A stretch of 64,000 bases of DNA from a bacterium. GTDB lineage: Bacteria; Electryoneota; RPQS01. Both the position numbers and the translations under genes were made by a program. The notes under the pieces were generated by a model. That model had not been told where the DNA came from, did no database searches, and was given only the letters and a program-made list of their open reading frames with translations. Numbering within the stretch: the first letter of the stretch is position 1; each line of letters starts with the position of its first letter. This document shows, piece after piece, positions 53,891 through 63,087 of the stretch. Location of the stretch: the NCBI GenBank assembly GCA_016703065.1, contig JADJCU010000007.1, positions 124,001 through 188,000 of the forward strand. Direction: 5' to 3'.

Positions 53891-55659
53891 TGGCACGGGC
53901 GTTACTTGCGCTTCTTTGGCTGACATCCACGGTGTTCGCTCAAGTGCAGTTCACGGCGCGCGCGAACCGAACCTCCGTGCCTGTCGGTGAACCCGTTGAA
54001 GTGACCTTCACCGTTGAAGGCGCAGCGTCCGGTGTTCCCACGCCACAGCCTCAAACACTCACAAACCTGAAGCTCGTCGGCGGTCCATCGACATCGACCC
54101 AAACGAGCATTGTTAACGGACGTATGTCCAGCTCAAAGAGCTTCACGTTCTTCGTCAGCGGTGTTGCACCCGGACCGGCGACAATTGGTCCGGTCGAAAT
54201 CGAAGTGAAGGGCAGACGATATGCGACCGCGCCTATCAGTTTGACCATCGTGGCGGCTGGAAGCCGAGCCAGACCGGCTGACGCCAAGGAAGATGTGTTT
54301 GTGCAGGTGATCCCGGATCAGCGCGAGGCCTTTGTCGGCGAACAGATTATCTTGACTTACAAGTTGTATTTTTCGGCGAACATCTTCGCGCCGGAAATCA
54401 AGGAGCTTCCTAAAGCGACCGGCTTCTGGACTGAGGAGTTCGATCTGCCGGACCAACTTGTTCCGCGCGACGAGGTCGTGGAGGGACAAAGCTACAAGTC
54501 CATTGTCTTCCGCAAAGTCGCCTTGTTTGCGACGACCTCTGGGGAGTTGACGATTGATCCGCTCACGGCCGTCGTGCAGGTCGAGCGACAACAGAAGTCG
54601 AAGCGTGGCCGCGACCCATTCTTCGACGATCCATTCTTCAGTTTCGGACGGCGCCGCGAGGCCGTTGAAGTGAGCACGCGCCCGCTCAAATTGAGCATCA
54701 AGGCATTGCCCGAGGCCGACAAACCGGCAGGAGACATTGCAGTCGGGAAATACAGTGCATCCGCTCGCGTCGACAAGCAGCAAGTTCTTGCCAATGACGC
54801 GATCACGTTAACGATTCAACTTCGCGGTGCCGGCAACATCAAAATGCTGCCCGCGCCAGTAATCAGTTTCCCTGCGGATTTTGAAACATTTGAACCGAAA
54901 ACAACGGATCAGGTGAAACGCGGACCCGATCGCATCACCGGTTCGAAGACCTTTGAGTACGTGTTGCTCCCGCGTGCAGCATGCAGTCAGGTTATTCCGT
55001 CTTTATCGTACTATTGCTTCAATCCTGAAACAAAAAGCTACGAAACCGTTAGCACACCTCCAATCTCGATTGATGTTGGTCGCGGCAGCGTTCGCGGCGC
55101 AGAAAACACACTTCCGTTCGAGGCCAAACGCGAAGTCAAGACGGTGGGGCAGGACATCGCCTTTGCGAAGGCGAATCCCGGCGTTTTCACTACATTACAT
55201 GTTTTGCCGCATCAGCAGACCGTATTCTGGCTCATGCTCGGAACGCCGTGGCTCGCGTTGGCGGGACTCGCTGTGGCCATGCGCCGCCGCGATAAAGTGG
55301 GGAAGACCATTCCTTCACGCCGCCGCCGCGCCCTGCGCCAGGCCCGTGCGCATCTGTTGTCAGCCGAGACCGCATCGGCAAAAGGAAATCACAGCGAAGC
55401 GACGCGCCTGCTTACAGTCGCGGTCCAGAATGTGCTGGTAGAGTGGACGAGCCTGTCGGCCAGTACTCATACGACCAGTGATTGGGAGGCGGAGTGGCTG
55501 GTGCGCGGACAAACTCGCGAGCAGTGGATGGTGCTGAAGAGCGCCCTCGAATTGAGTGACCGATCGCGCTTTGCTGGGGGAACGCAATCCAATCAGGACT
55601 TGGCACAAATCGTCACCAACGTGCGCAGCGTTCTGGACACCTTGGAGCGTGCTTCATGA
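53890..55659 (+). CDS. batD: BatD, oxygen-tolerance membrane protein
   Basis: 589 residues. It has a signal peptide (MARALLALLWLTSTVFAQ), then several Ig-like beta domains (VQFTARANRTSVPVGEPVEVTFTVEG; EDVFVQVIPDQREAFVGEQI; YSASARVDKQQVLANDAITL), one transmembrane helix near residue 450 (VFWLMLGTPWLALAGLAVAM) and a helical cytoplasmic tail. This is the standard BatD plan. ATG 53890 shares its A with the batC TAA. It overlaps batE by 4 nt. Confidence 0.9.
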   Translation: MARALLALLWLTSTVFAQVQFTARANRTSVPVGEPVEVTFTVEGAASGVPTPQPQTLTNLKLVGGPSTSTQTSIVNGRMSSSKSFTFFVSGVAPGPATIGPVEIEVKGRRYATAPISLTIVAAGSRARPADAKEDVFVQVIPDQREAFVGEQIILTYKLYFSANIFAPEIKELPKATGFWTEEFDLPDQLVPRDEVVEGQSYKSIVFRKVALFATTSGELTIDPLTAVVQVERQQKSKRGRDPFFDDPFFSFGRRREAVEVSTRPLKLSIKALPEADKPAGDIAVGKYSASARVDKQQVLANDAITLTIQLRGAGNIKMLPAPVISFPADFETFEPKTTDQVKRGPDRITGSKTFEYVLLPRAACSQVIPSLSYYCFNPETKSYETVSTPPISIDVGRGSVRGAENTLPFEAKREVKTVGQDIAFAKANPGVFTTLHVLPHQQTVFWLMLGTPWLALAGLAVAMRRRDKVGKTIPSRRRRALRQARAHLLSAETASAKGNHSEATRLLTVAVQNVLVEWTSLSASTHTTSDWEAEWLVRGQTREQWMVLKSALELSDRSRFAGGTQSNQDLAQIVTNVRSVLDTLERAS

Positions 55660-56399
55660 TGCGCGTGCTCGCAGTATTCTTGCTCATCAGCGCCGCGTGT
55701 GCTCCAACCTTTGCTGATTCTGCATTCGATGCGGGGGTGGCTGCATATCAGAATAGCCAATGGGATGTCGCGATTCAGAGCTGGGAAGCCATAACGGCGC
55801 GAAACGAAACGAGCGGCCCACTCGAGTTCAATCTTGGTAACGCGTATTTCCGCAAAGGCGATGTGCCGCGGGCAATTCTGCACTACGAGCGCGCGCGAAG
55901 GCTCATTCCTCGTGATGCCGATGTCCAACAGAATCTGGTGCTTGCCAATCGCGCCATCATTGATCAGATTCTGCCCCAAGTTCGGCTCGAAATCTGGAAC
56001 TACTTTGACGGACTGCGCGACACTCTGTCACCACGTTTCCTCCTATGGCTGGTCATCATCATCAACCTGCTACTTGTTGTGATCCTGGGTCTCTACCGAT
56101 TTGGTCGAATCGGTTACCAGAAGTTACTAAGACAGACTGCGGTCGGCGCGGCCTGCGCCCTTTGTGTCATGTCGGGCTGGTACGTATGGCAGTCCGTATC
56201 CCTTTCCGGCGTACATGCTATCGTCATGACTGAAAAGACGGACGTGTATTCCAGTCCGGCGGAGACATCGACTCAGCTTTTCTCCCTTCATGAAGGCACC
56301 AAAGTCAAACTGGGTGAAGCGCTCGCTGAGTGGATTGAGATAGAACTCGCGGATGGCCGCAAAGGCTGGATGCCGAAACAGGATGTTGAGCAGATTTAG
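55656..56399 (+). CDS. batE: BatE, TPR/SH3-domain membrane protein
   Basis: 247 residues: a signal peptide (MMRVLAVFLLISAACAPTFA), a TPR region (FNLGNAYFRKGDVPRAILHYERARRL), two transmembrane helices (FLLWLVIIINLLLVVILGLY; AACALCVMSGWYVWQSV) and a C-terminal bacterial SH3 domain (AIVMTEKTDVYSSPAETSTQ, ADGRKGWMPKQ). This is the usual last gene of Bat operons. Its end overlaps the SPOR lipoprotein gene. Confidence 0.88.
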   Translation: MMRVLAVFLLISAACAPTFADSAFDAGVAAYQNSQWDVAIQSWEAITARNETSGPLEFNLGNAYFRKGDVPRAILHYERARRLIPRDADVQQNLVLANRAIIDQILPQVRLEIWNYFDGLRDTLSPRFLLWLVIIINLLLVVILGLYRFGRIGYQKLLRQTAVGAACALCVMSGWYVWQSVSLSGVHAIVMTEKTDVYSSPAETSTQLFSLHEGTKVKLGEALAEWIEIELADGRKGWMPKQDVEQI

Positions 56400-56997
56400 C
56401 GGCATAGCACTGATTGGAGTAATGCTGTGCGCAAGCGGCGGGTGTACCGTCGTTTCGCGTTTTCAGGCGCAACAGACTGCTCTGCCCGTAGACTCGGTGC
56501 TCACTGCCGAACCGCTTCCCGTTGACCCGTGGTCACTCGGACCCGATGTATTTGCGATAGCAGACAGCTCGCTTGCGGCGGAAAAGCGGTTAACAGGTGA
56601 GATGATTGACGACGAGAATGAGCCGGTCGAGCTGCCGGAGCCCAAGTCGGTTGAAACAGCTGTCATTCAATCGTCAGAAGTCAGACGCGAGCCGCTCATT
56701 GCAACGGTCCAGCCGCGCGCGTTGCCAACAACTGCTGCAGCACCCGCCGAAACCGAACCGCTGACATCCTATTACACGATTCAGGTTGGCACGTTTATCG
56801 ATCGCGCTAAGGCACAGGACCTCGCTTCTCGCGCCTCAAACGCTTTGGGCTTAGCCGGCTACATCCAATTTGATTCGCCGTTCTATCGATTGCGTTTTGG
56901 TGAGCTGGGTTCGCGGGAGCAGGCTGACTCATTGCATCGCGTGGCGATGTCACGGGGCTTCTATGACGCCCGAGTGATCAAGATCGACCAGCCATAG
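56383..56997 (+). CDS. SPOR-domain lipoprotein
   Basis: 204 residues. ATG 56383 inside batE gives MLSRFSGIALIGVMLCASGGC, a lipoprotein signal with a GGC lipobox. A disordered acidic middle part is followed by a C-terminal SPOR domain (YYTIQVGTFIDRAKAQDLASRAS, FYRLRFGELGSREQADSLHR). Such domains bind denuded septal peptidoglycan. It probably belongs to the Bat transcript and may tie it to cell division or the wall, by inference. Confidence 0.82.
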   Translation: MLSRFSGIALIGVMLCASGGCTVVSRFQAQQTALPVDSVLTAEPLPVDPWSLGPDVFAIADSSLAAEKRLTGEMIDDENEPVELPEPKSVETAVIQSSEVRREPLIATVQPRALPTTAAAPAETEPLTSYYTIQVGTFIDRAKAQDLASRASNALGLAGYIQFDSPFYRLRFGELGSREQADSLHRVAMSRGFYDARVIKIDQP

Positions 56998-57022
56998 CAT
57001 TTTTCGGGTTCCTCAAGTCAGC

Positions 57023-57051
57023 TTGACATTCCCTCGGATATTCCTTATTTT
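57023..57051 (+). promoter_or_regulatory. Promoter of the glycosylation gene block
   Basis: TTGACA (57023-57028), 17 nt, TATTTT (57046-57051), about 28 nt before the GT2 start. Confidence 0.7.
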
Positions 57052-57078
57052 TTTACATTTCGCGCCAAATGGGGGCAG

Positions 57079-58122
57079 ATGCCGCCTCGCCCGCTCGTAA
57101 GTGTTATTATTCTAAATTACAACGGCTTGGAGTTCATGCCAAAGTGCTTGACATCCTTGTCGAAGACGGAGTATCAGCCCACCGAGATCATCGTCGCAGA
57201 TAATGGCTCCACAGATGGGAGCCTTGACTACATCCGCGAGCATTTTCCAGCCGTCCAAATTATAGAGTTCGCCAATAACTGGGGCTACAGCGGTGCCTAC
57301 AATCGCGTCATCCCGGACGTGAGTGGTAAGTATTGTGTTCTTTTGAACTTCGACGTCGAGGTGGAGCCGAATTGGCTTTCGCAGCCCGTCGAGATTATGG
57401 AGTCTGACCCTCAGGTTGCCGCTTGCCAGCCTAAGTTGAAAGCCTATCAGGATCATTCGAGATTCGAGTACTCAGGCGGATCAGGCGGTTTCATCGACGC
57501 ATTCGGCTACCCCTTTGTTCGAGGTCGTTTGTTCCATACAACGGAAGTTGATTCAGGACAATATGATGACGTCATCGATGTGTTCTGGGCCACCGGCGCA
57601 GCGCTCGTAGTCCGCAAAGAGGCCTTCATCGCCTCGGGCGGTCTGGACGAGGACTTCTTCATGCACATGGAGGAGCTTGACCTCTGTTGGCGGCTCTTGC
57701 TTACGGGCAATCGAATCAAGATTGCGCCTGCGGGCGCCGTCTACCATTGGGCCGGCGCCGCGCTCGCGGCCGACCGCATCCGCAAGATGTACCTGAATCA
57801 TCGCAACAGCGTCGCGATGCTTATAAAGAACTATGAACTCACCCGACTGCTGCGCCGCCTGCCCGTACGCATCTTTCTGGACTGGGTGGCTGTAATAGCT
57901 TCGCCGCTTCAAGGCGAAGCCAAGCGTTCATTGGCGATTCTGTGGGCTCATTTTTATGTGCTCTTGAATCTGCCGCACATCTGGTCGAAACGCCGCCGTG
58001 TACAACAGCAGCGCACCGTCCCGGATCACGCACTGGACCATGTAGTGACGCCGTTCAGCGTGGTCTACCGTTATTTTATCAAGAAGCAAACGACATTTAG
58101 CCAACTATTCCCTCGCCTGTGA
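57079..58122 (+). CDS. GT2-family glycosyltransferase
   Basis: 347-residue GT-A fold enzyme of the rhamnosyltransferase-like GT2 group. VSVIILNYNGLEFMPKCL, EIIVADNGSTDGSL and the sugar-nucleotide metal site near YCVLLNFDVEVEP (DVE in place of DxD) are visible, with GGLDEDFFMHMEELDLCWRL as the acceptor/base region. A C-terminal hydrophobic patch may bind the membrane. It is coupled to the DUF2723 gene by GTGA. Probably builds surface polysaccharide or glycolipid; the donor and acceptor are unknown. Confidence 0.85.
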   Translation: MPPRPLVSVIILNYNGLEFMPKCLTSLSKTEYQPTEIIVADNGSTDGSLDYIREHFPAVQIIEFANNWGYSGAYNRVIPDVSGKYCVLLNFDVEVEPNWLSQPVEIMESDPQVAACQPKLKAYQDHSRFEYSGGSGGFIDAFGYPFVRGRLFHTTEVDSGQYDDVIDVFWATGAALVVRKEAFIASGGLDEDFFMHMEELDLCWRLLLTGNRIKIAPAGAVYHWAGAALAADRIRKMYLNHRNSVAMLIKNYELTRLLRRLPVRIFLDWVAVIASPLQGEAKRSLAILWAHFYVLLNLPHIWSKRRRVQQQRTVPDHALDHVVTPFSVVYRYFIKKQTTFSQLFPRL

Positions 58123-61052
58123 GATTTGACACAAAGTGGTGGTGCGCCGCCGCTGTATTCCTGCTTTCGCTGTTTGTCTATGGTGCGACGATGGCGGACT
58201 CCGTTTCGTTCTGGGATTGTGGCGAATTTGCCGCGTGCTCGTACACACTCTCAGTACCTCATCCGCCGGGCTCACCGCTCTTCCTGACTTTGGGGCGCGT
58301 CTTCTCGATGTTCCCGCTGTCATCTGATATTGCAGTGCGTGTAACGTGGATGTCCGTGTTAGCGAGCGCGTTTGCCAACTTGCTGCTCTTTCTGATCATC
58401 GTGCGCCTGATCCGGCATTTGCGCGGCATTGAGCAGTCGGCGCTTGACCGGATCATTGTCTATGGTTCGGCGTTGGTCGGATCGCTGTCGCTTGGCTTCT
58501 CGTATTCGATGTGGTTCAACGCTGTCGAGTCGGAAGTCTACGCCATGAGCCAGCTATTCACCCATCTTGTTGTCTGGCTGATATTGGTTTGGCATGAAAA
58601 GGCGGATGAACCCGGGAATGAGCGTTGGCTGCTGATGATTGCATATGTCATCGGCCTGTCGACCGGCGTGCACTTACTGATGATTCTCGGCATCCCCGCG
58701 CTCGCATTGGTCATCTATTTCCGCCGCCGCAGCTATGAGTTAAAGTCCTTCATTGGCATGATCGCGATTACGGGCGTTCTCTTCATTCTGGTTTATCCGG
58801 GTGTTGTGAAGTGGCTGCCCGCGCTGGCGAGCAAGTTGAACAGTCTGGCTGCTCCTTTTGTCGTCGTAGCCGTGTTGGGTGGCATTTTCTGGTGGGCGTT
58901 GCGCAACCGTCACGGTATCATCGGCACCGCCATGGCTGGTTTACTCTTGGTGATCATCGGCTATTCGAGTTACACGATGATCTACATTCGCTCCGGGCTG
59001 AATCCACCGATCGATGAAAACGACCCCGAGACGCCGGCGGCGTTCCTGAGCTATTTGAATCGTGAGCAGTATGGCGACCGCGCCATGTTCCCCCGAATGT
59101 GGAAGGGCAACCCCGCCTATTCCAGTGAATGGGACTACTTCTGGGACTATCAGATCAACAAGATGTTCAACCGTTACCTCTTGTGGCAGTTTGTGGGCCG
59201 GGAAGGCGCACCGAAGCAAGAGTTCCAGGACGCTGGTGTTGATCCGACCTATTCGGTTCTTGGCATTTTGTCTGGTGAGTCTTCGGGGATATTCCGCTGG
59301 TTAGCGATCCTGACGTGCGCGCCGCTATTGCTGGGTTTTGTGGGTTTCTTTCACCAATACGGGCGTGATAAGAGCGGTTGGCTGGTCGTTGCAACGCTCT
59401 TCTTCATGACAGGCTACGCGGTTATTCTCTATTTGAATCAGGACGACCCGCAGCCGCGTGAGCGTGACTATTCTTACGTGGGTGCTTTCTTTGCCTTTGC
59501 GATCTGGATCGGGCTGGGTACCATGGCAGTGCTGGATTTGATTGCCCGCAAGATGAAGGAGTCGCGACAGGTCGTATTGGCGGCCGTGGCACTGCTGTTG
59601 ATTCTTGCTCCCGGCATTCTGTTGGCCCGCAACTACGCGATGAATGACCGCACCGAAAATCATGTCGCGTGGGACTATAGCTATAACATGCTGATGTCGT
59701 GCGGCCCGAATGGGATTATCTTTACCAACGGCGACAACGACACATTCCCCGTGTGGTACCTGCAAGAGGTCGAGGGTGTACGAAAGGACGTTCGAGTTGT
59801 AAACCTGAGCCTGCTGAACACGGGTTGGTACATCAAGCAGCTCCGTGACCGCGAACCGAAAGTTCCGATTTCGTTTAGCGACGTTTACATTGATCGCAAT
59901 ATTGACGGCACAGATGCGCAGGCGATTTTGTCTCGCTATTGGCCGACCGAGAAACGCCGAGTTGAACTGAATTCGCCTGAAGGCAAGATGAGTTGGGACG
60001 TTCCCGGCGCGATGTATATTCCCTATAAGCAAGGCGAATCCCGCGATCCCAACTTCTTGCGCGTGCAGGATCAGATGATCCTCGACATCTTGCGGACGAA
60101 TTACGATCCGTCGAAGACACCCACGCCGAAGCCCGTGTACTTTGCGGTCACCGTGGCCAATTCAAATATGGTCGGCTTGCGCGAATTCCTGACCATGGAG
60201 GGGTTGGTTTTCCGTGTCACGCCACGTGGCGCTGGCGGTCGCGGTATAGATGCAGAGCGCCTCAAAACGAACTTCTTGTCGACCTTCAAGGGCCACTTCC
60301 GCGGAATCAACAACCCGACGGTTCACTTTGACGACAACGTGTCCAAGCTGCTCCAGAACTACCGTTCGGCGTTTTTGCAGCTCGCTTATTACTATCGGAC
60401 ACTGCCCGATCAAGGCGAACCAAGCGGTAGAGCAAATGGCTCTGTCGAAGACATGATCACAAATTTCGATTTGCTTTCAAACCGCGAAAAGTCCCTGGCG
60501 TCAATGCGTTATATGGACGAGTTGATACCTGAGGATATTCGGCCGATCGGAAATGTGGATTTGTCGCTTCAAATTGGACGGATGTTCGCCGACGTAGGCG
60601 ACGACGAAGGACTGCGCAAACGACTTGATTGGGCGGAAGCGCGTTCGGACTTGAGTTTCGAGTCGCGTATGCGGATCGCCGGCACCTACGCGGGTACCTT
60701 GAAGAACCCCGACCGCGCAGGACAGATTGCACGTGATGCACTTGGCGAGAACCCGACGATCGAACAGCTTTATACGGCTGGTACGACCATGTATGCATCA
60801 GACGCGCCTCAGATGGCGTCGGAGTTCTTTGAACGGATAATGGCGCTTGATCCGCGCAACGGACAGGCAATCGGCGGTCTGTTGCAAGCGTATGAGAAGC
60901 TCGGCAAGATGAATGAATCAATTACCTTGTTGGAGCAGTGGCTGACAGTAACGCCGAATGACGCGGGAGCGCGTCGCAGATTGGATGACCTTCGCGGCAG
61001 GTTAGCCGCCCGAGATACGAGCGCCGCGAAGCCGGCGACATCGCCAAATTAA
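58119..61052 (+). CDS. DUF2723/GT117-family membrane glycosyltransferase with TPR-like C-terminus
   Basis: 977 residues. The N-terminal half is polytopic, beginning WWCAAAVFLLSLFVYGAT, with the acidic catalytic-type loop SVSFWDCGEFAACSYTL and VPHPPGSPLF, the hallmark of DUF2723 proteins (related to protein O-mannosyltransferases). A soluble segment (about residues 515-760) with TNGDNDTFPVWYLQEVEGVR follows. The C-terminal region (about 840-960) has TPR-like helices (TTMYASDAPQMASEFFERIM). It probably transfers a lipid-linked sugar in the periplasm. GTG start overlapping the GT2 stop. Confidence 0.88.
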   Translation: MRFDTKWWCAAAVFLLSLFVYGATMADSVSFWDCGEFAACSYTLSVPHPPGSPLFLTLGRVFSMFPLSSDIAVRVTWMSVLASAFANLLLFLIIVRLIRHLRGIEQSALDRIIVYGSALVGSLSLGFSYSMWFNAVESEVYAMSQLFTHLVVWLILVWHEKADEPGNERWLLMIAYVIGLSTGVHLLMILGIPALALVIYFRRRSYELKSFIGMIAITGVLFILVYPGVVKWLPALASKLNSLAAPFVVVAVLGGIFWWALRNRHGIIGTAMAGLLLVIIGYSSYTMIYIRSGLNPPIDENDPETPAAFLSYLNREQYGDRAMFPRMWKGNPAYSSEWDYFWDYQINKMFNRYLLWQFVGREGAPKQEFQDAGVDPTYSVLGILSGESSGIFRWLAILTCAPLLLGFVGFFHQYGRDKSGWLVVATLFFMTGYAVILYLNQDDPQPRERDYSYVGAFFAFAIWIGLGTMAVLDLIARKMKESRQVVLAAVALLLILAPGILLARNYAMNDRTENHVAWDYSYNMLMSCGPNGIIFTNGDNDTFPVWYLQEVEGVRKDVRVVNLSLLNTGWYIKQLRDREPKVPISFSDVYIDRNIDGTDAQAILSRYWPTEKRRVELNSPEGKMSWDVPGAMYIPYKQGESRDPNFLRVQDQMILDILRTNYDPSKTPTPKPVYFAVTVANSNMVGLREFLTMEGLVFRVTPRGAGGRGIDAERLKTNFLSTFKGHFRGINNPTVHFDDNVSKLLQNYRSAFLQLAYYYRTLPDQGEPSGRANGSVEDMITNFDLLSNREKSLASMRYMDELIPEDIRPIGNVDLSLQIGRMFADVGDDEGLRKRLDWAEARSDLSFESRMRIAGTYAGTLKNPDRAGQIARDALGENPTIEQLYTAGTTMYASDAPQMASEFFERIMALDPRNGQAIGGLLQAYEKLGKMNESITLLEQWLTVTPNDAGARRRLDDLRGRLAARDTSAAKPATSPN

Positions 61053-61081
61053 CGCAACCTTTGGAAATTCGGAGGTAGAGA

Positions 61082-61825
61082 ATGTACCGACTCTTGGGAT
61101 CCCTGTGCATTGCGAGCTTGCTGACATTGTCGGTAACGGCGACCAGTTTTGCCTATGACAGCCCGCGCAAATACGGCATTCAGCTGGGCGGCGGCATGGG
61201 CCTGTATGACATGGGCGACGTCAACCTTGGCGTTGACTATTTGACGGACTTGAACGCCGGCAATACGGCAACAACGTCGGACATGGGACCGATGGGGAGC
61301 TTTACGCTCTTGTACCGTCCCGCCCGGCACCAGCTTTGGGAAATCGGCTATAACGCGATTCTTGACGTTGAAAACACGGTCGAGAGCGCGCGAGGTGACA
61401 CAAGTGGGCAGATATTGATGCATGCCAATGAATTCTATGTCAAAGCCGTAATCGTGACCTATCCGAAAGAGGCTTTGAATCTGAATTTCGGTGTTGGCGC
61501 CGCCTACTACAATGCGGAACTTCAGATTCAGGACGATTTCACCCGCGCGTTCTACTATGACGCGGTAGGTCGCGCCTTTGGCTTGATTGGCTCAGTCGGC
61601 CTCGAGCTCGGCCTGTCCGAACAAGTTGGCCTTTATTTGGGCGGTGGCGGCCGTCTCGTCAATACAAATAACTTCACGTACGAATCGTCACCGGGCGTTC
61701 GCAGCAGCGTCAAGATTCTTGGCGGCAGCCGTCCGATCGAGCTGAACATGACAGGTGGCTACGCGCAGCTTGGTCTGCGGCTCTATTTCGACAAAGTGAC
61801 CAAGCCGATTGATTTCAGCCGGTAA
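61082..61825 (+). CDS. Predicted outer-membrane beta-barrel protein
   Basis: 247 residues with a signal peptide (MYRLLGSLCIASLLTLSVTATSFA) and an AGGTAG ribosome binding site. The body alternates glycine/aromatic strands (KYGIQLGGGMGLYDMGDVNLG; LNLNFGVGAAYYNAELQI; GLELGLSEQVGLYLGGGGRL) and finishes with a strand ending LGLRLYFDK. The size suggests an eight- or ten-stranded barrel like OmpW/OmpA-type proteins. Function unknown. It follows DUF2723 by 29 nt and is terminated by the hairpin at 61851. Confidence 0.7.
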   Translation: MYRLLGSLCIASLLTLSVTATSFAYDSPRKYGIQLGGGMGLYDMGDVNLGVDYLTDLNAGNTATTSDMGPMGSFTLLYRPARHQLWEIGYNAILDVENTVESARGDTSGQILMHANEFYVKAVIVTYPKEALNLNFGVGAAYYNAELQIQDDFTRAFYYDAVGRAFGLIGSVGLELGLSEQVGLYLGGGGRLVNTNNFTYESSPGVRSSVKILGGSRPIELNMTGGYAQLGLRLYFDKVTKPIDFSR

Positions 61826-61850
61826 TATCGACAAGTTTCGGGGAATTTCT

Positions 61851-61884
61851 GACCATCCTGGCCAGCTTGGCAGGGTGGTCTTTT
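61851..61884 (+). terminator. Rho-independent terminator after the barrel protein gene
   Basis: GACCATCCTG pairs with CAGGGTGGTC (one T-G wobble) around a 10-nt loop, followed by TTTT. Confidence 0.85.
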
Positions 61885-61912
61885 CCTAAATAGACCTTTG
61901 AGAGGATTGGAA

Positions 61913-62377
61913 TTGGCCGCAACGGACATTCTCATCTTGCTGGGCTCAGATAGTGACCGTGATCAGTTCGATGACACGAGCAAATATGCCGAATATTTTG
62001 GCCTTTCGTGGTCGCTCGAAGTGATATCCGCGCATCGGAATCCGGACCAGTTACGTCGTCGCATCGAGCAGGCGGAACTTGAGGGCACGGAAGTACTTGT
62101 GGCCTGCGCAGGTATGGCCGCGCATTTGGCGGGCGCCTGCGCTGCCCATTCAGTGCTTCCGGTGATTGGTGTCCCCGGTGCAGGGTCGACATTGGGCGGA
62201 CTCGACGCGCTTCTCTCTACAGTGCAAATGCCTGCTGGTGTACCAGTAGCGACAGTCGCAATTGGCAAGGCCGGAGCCCGCAACTCGGTTATTCTTGCAG
62301 CGCAGATTCTGGCCGTGAAGCGCCCGGAAATCCGGGCGAAGCTTCGCGCCTTTAAGGCCAGTGGTTCGCGCCTATGA
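61913..62377 (+). CDS. purE: N5-carboxyaminoimidazole ribonucleotide mutase PurE (class I-like)
   Basis: Purine biosynthesis enzyme, 154 residues. ILILLGSDSDRDQF (substrate phosphate loop), EVISAHRNPDQL (catalytic His) and PVIGVPGAGSTLGGLDALLSTVQMP match PurE. The usual GAAHLPG reads GMAAHLAG. TTG 61913 is preferred over TTG 61898 because GAGAGG lies at proper spacing before it. No purK is adjacent; its end overlaps a glycosyltransferase gene by 4 nt, an unusual partner. Confidence 0.9.
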   Translation: MAATDILILLGSDSDRDQFDDTSKYAEYFGLSWSLEVISAHRNPDQLRRRIEQAELEGTEVLVACAGMAAHLAGACAAHSVLPVIGVPGAGSTLGGLDALLSTVQMPAGVPVATVAIGKAGARNSVILAAQILAVKRPEIRAKLRAFKASGSRL

Positions 62378-63087
62378 AATCTCTTGTCATCATACCCACC
62401 TACAACGAAACGGAAGGAATCGAGGCGATCGTTCGCGCCGTGCTTGATCAGAAGCTCGGAGTTGACGTGCTCGTCGTCGATGACAATTCGCCTGACGGCA
62501 CGGCGGCTCTCGTAACATCGATGCAAGCGGCGGAACCCGGCTTGCACTTATTGAAGAGATCGGGCAAGCTTGGCTTGGGTACCGCGTATGTCGAGGGCTT
62601 CAAATATGCGATCGAGCACGGCTACGATGCCGTTTTCGAGATGGACGCAGACTTCTCACACGATCCGCTGGTACTGCCGCAGTTTCTTGAGAAAATACAA
62701 GACAATGACTTCGTCCTTGGCTCGCGCTATGTCAACGGCATTTCCGTGGTCAATTGGCCGCTCTCGCGGTTGATGCTAAGCTATTTCGCATCCTACTACA
62801 CGCGGATAATCACTGGCATGCCTATAAAGGACCCTACCGGCGGTTTTAAGTGTTTCCGCACGACGGTATTGAAAGACATCAATCTTGACAAAGTGAAATC
62901 CAACGGCTACAGCTTCCAAATCGAGATGAACTTCAAGGCTTGGAAAAAGGGCTACAAATATGTCGAGATTCCGATTATCTTCGTCGATCGCCGCTATGGA
63001 AAATCGAAGATGTCGAAGGCGATCATCCGCGAAGCCGTGTGGATGGTGTGGAAACTGCGGTTCAAGTCCATCGTCGGCACATTGTAA
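62374..63087 (+). CDS. Polyprenol-phosphate mannose/glucose synthase-like GT2
   Basis: 237 residues, close to bacterial DPM1-type enzymes that load a sugar on polyprenyl phosphate. VIIPTYNETEGIEAIVRAVL, VLVVDDNSPDGTA, FEMDADFSHDPLVLPQFL (DAD metal site), VLGSRYVNG and FVDRRYGKSKMSKAII are in family order. There is no C-terminal membrane domain. The product could feed the DUF2723/GT117 enzyme upstream. ATG overlaps the purE stop. Confidence 0.9.
   Translation: MKSLVIIPTYNETEGIEAIVRAVLDQKLGVDVLVVDDNSPDGTAALVTSMQAAEPGLHLLKRSGKLGLGTAYVEGFKYAIEHGYDAVFEMDADFSHDPLVLPQFLEKIQDNDFVLGSRYVNGISVVNWPLSRLMLSYFASYYTRIITGMPIKDPTGGFKCFRTTVLKDINLDKVKSNGYSFQIEMNFKAWKKGYKYVEIPIIFVDRRYGKSKMSKAIIREAVWMVWKLRFKSIVGTL

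Noticed and set aside
52890..53930. 346-codon minus-strand open frame over batB/batC
   Set aside because: Overlaps coding sequence of two firm genes. The Leu/Ile/Ala-rich product reflects the CAG tract read in reverse.
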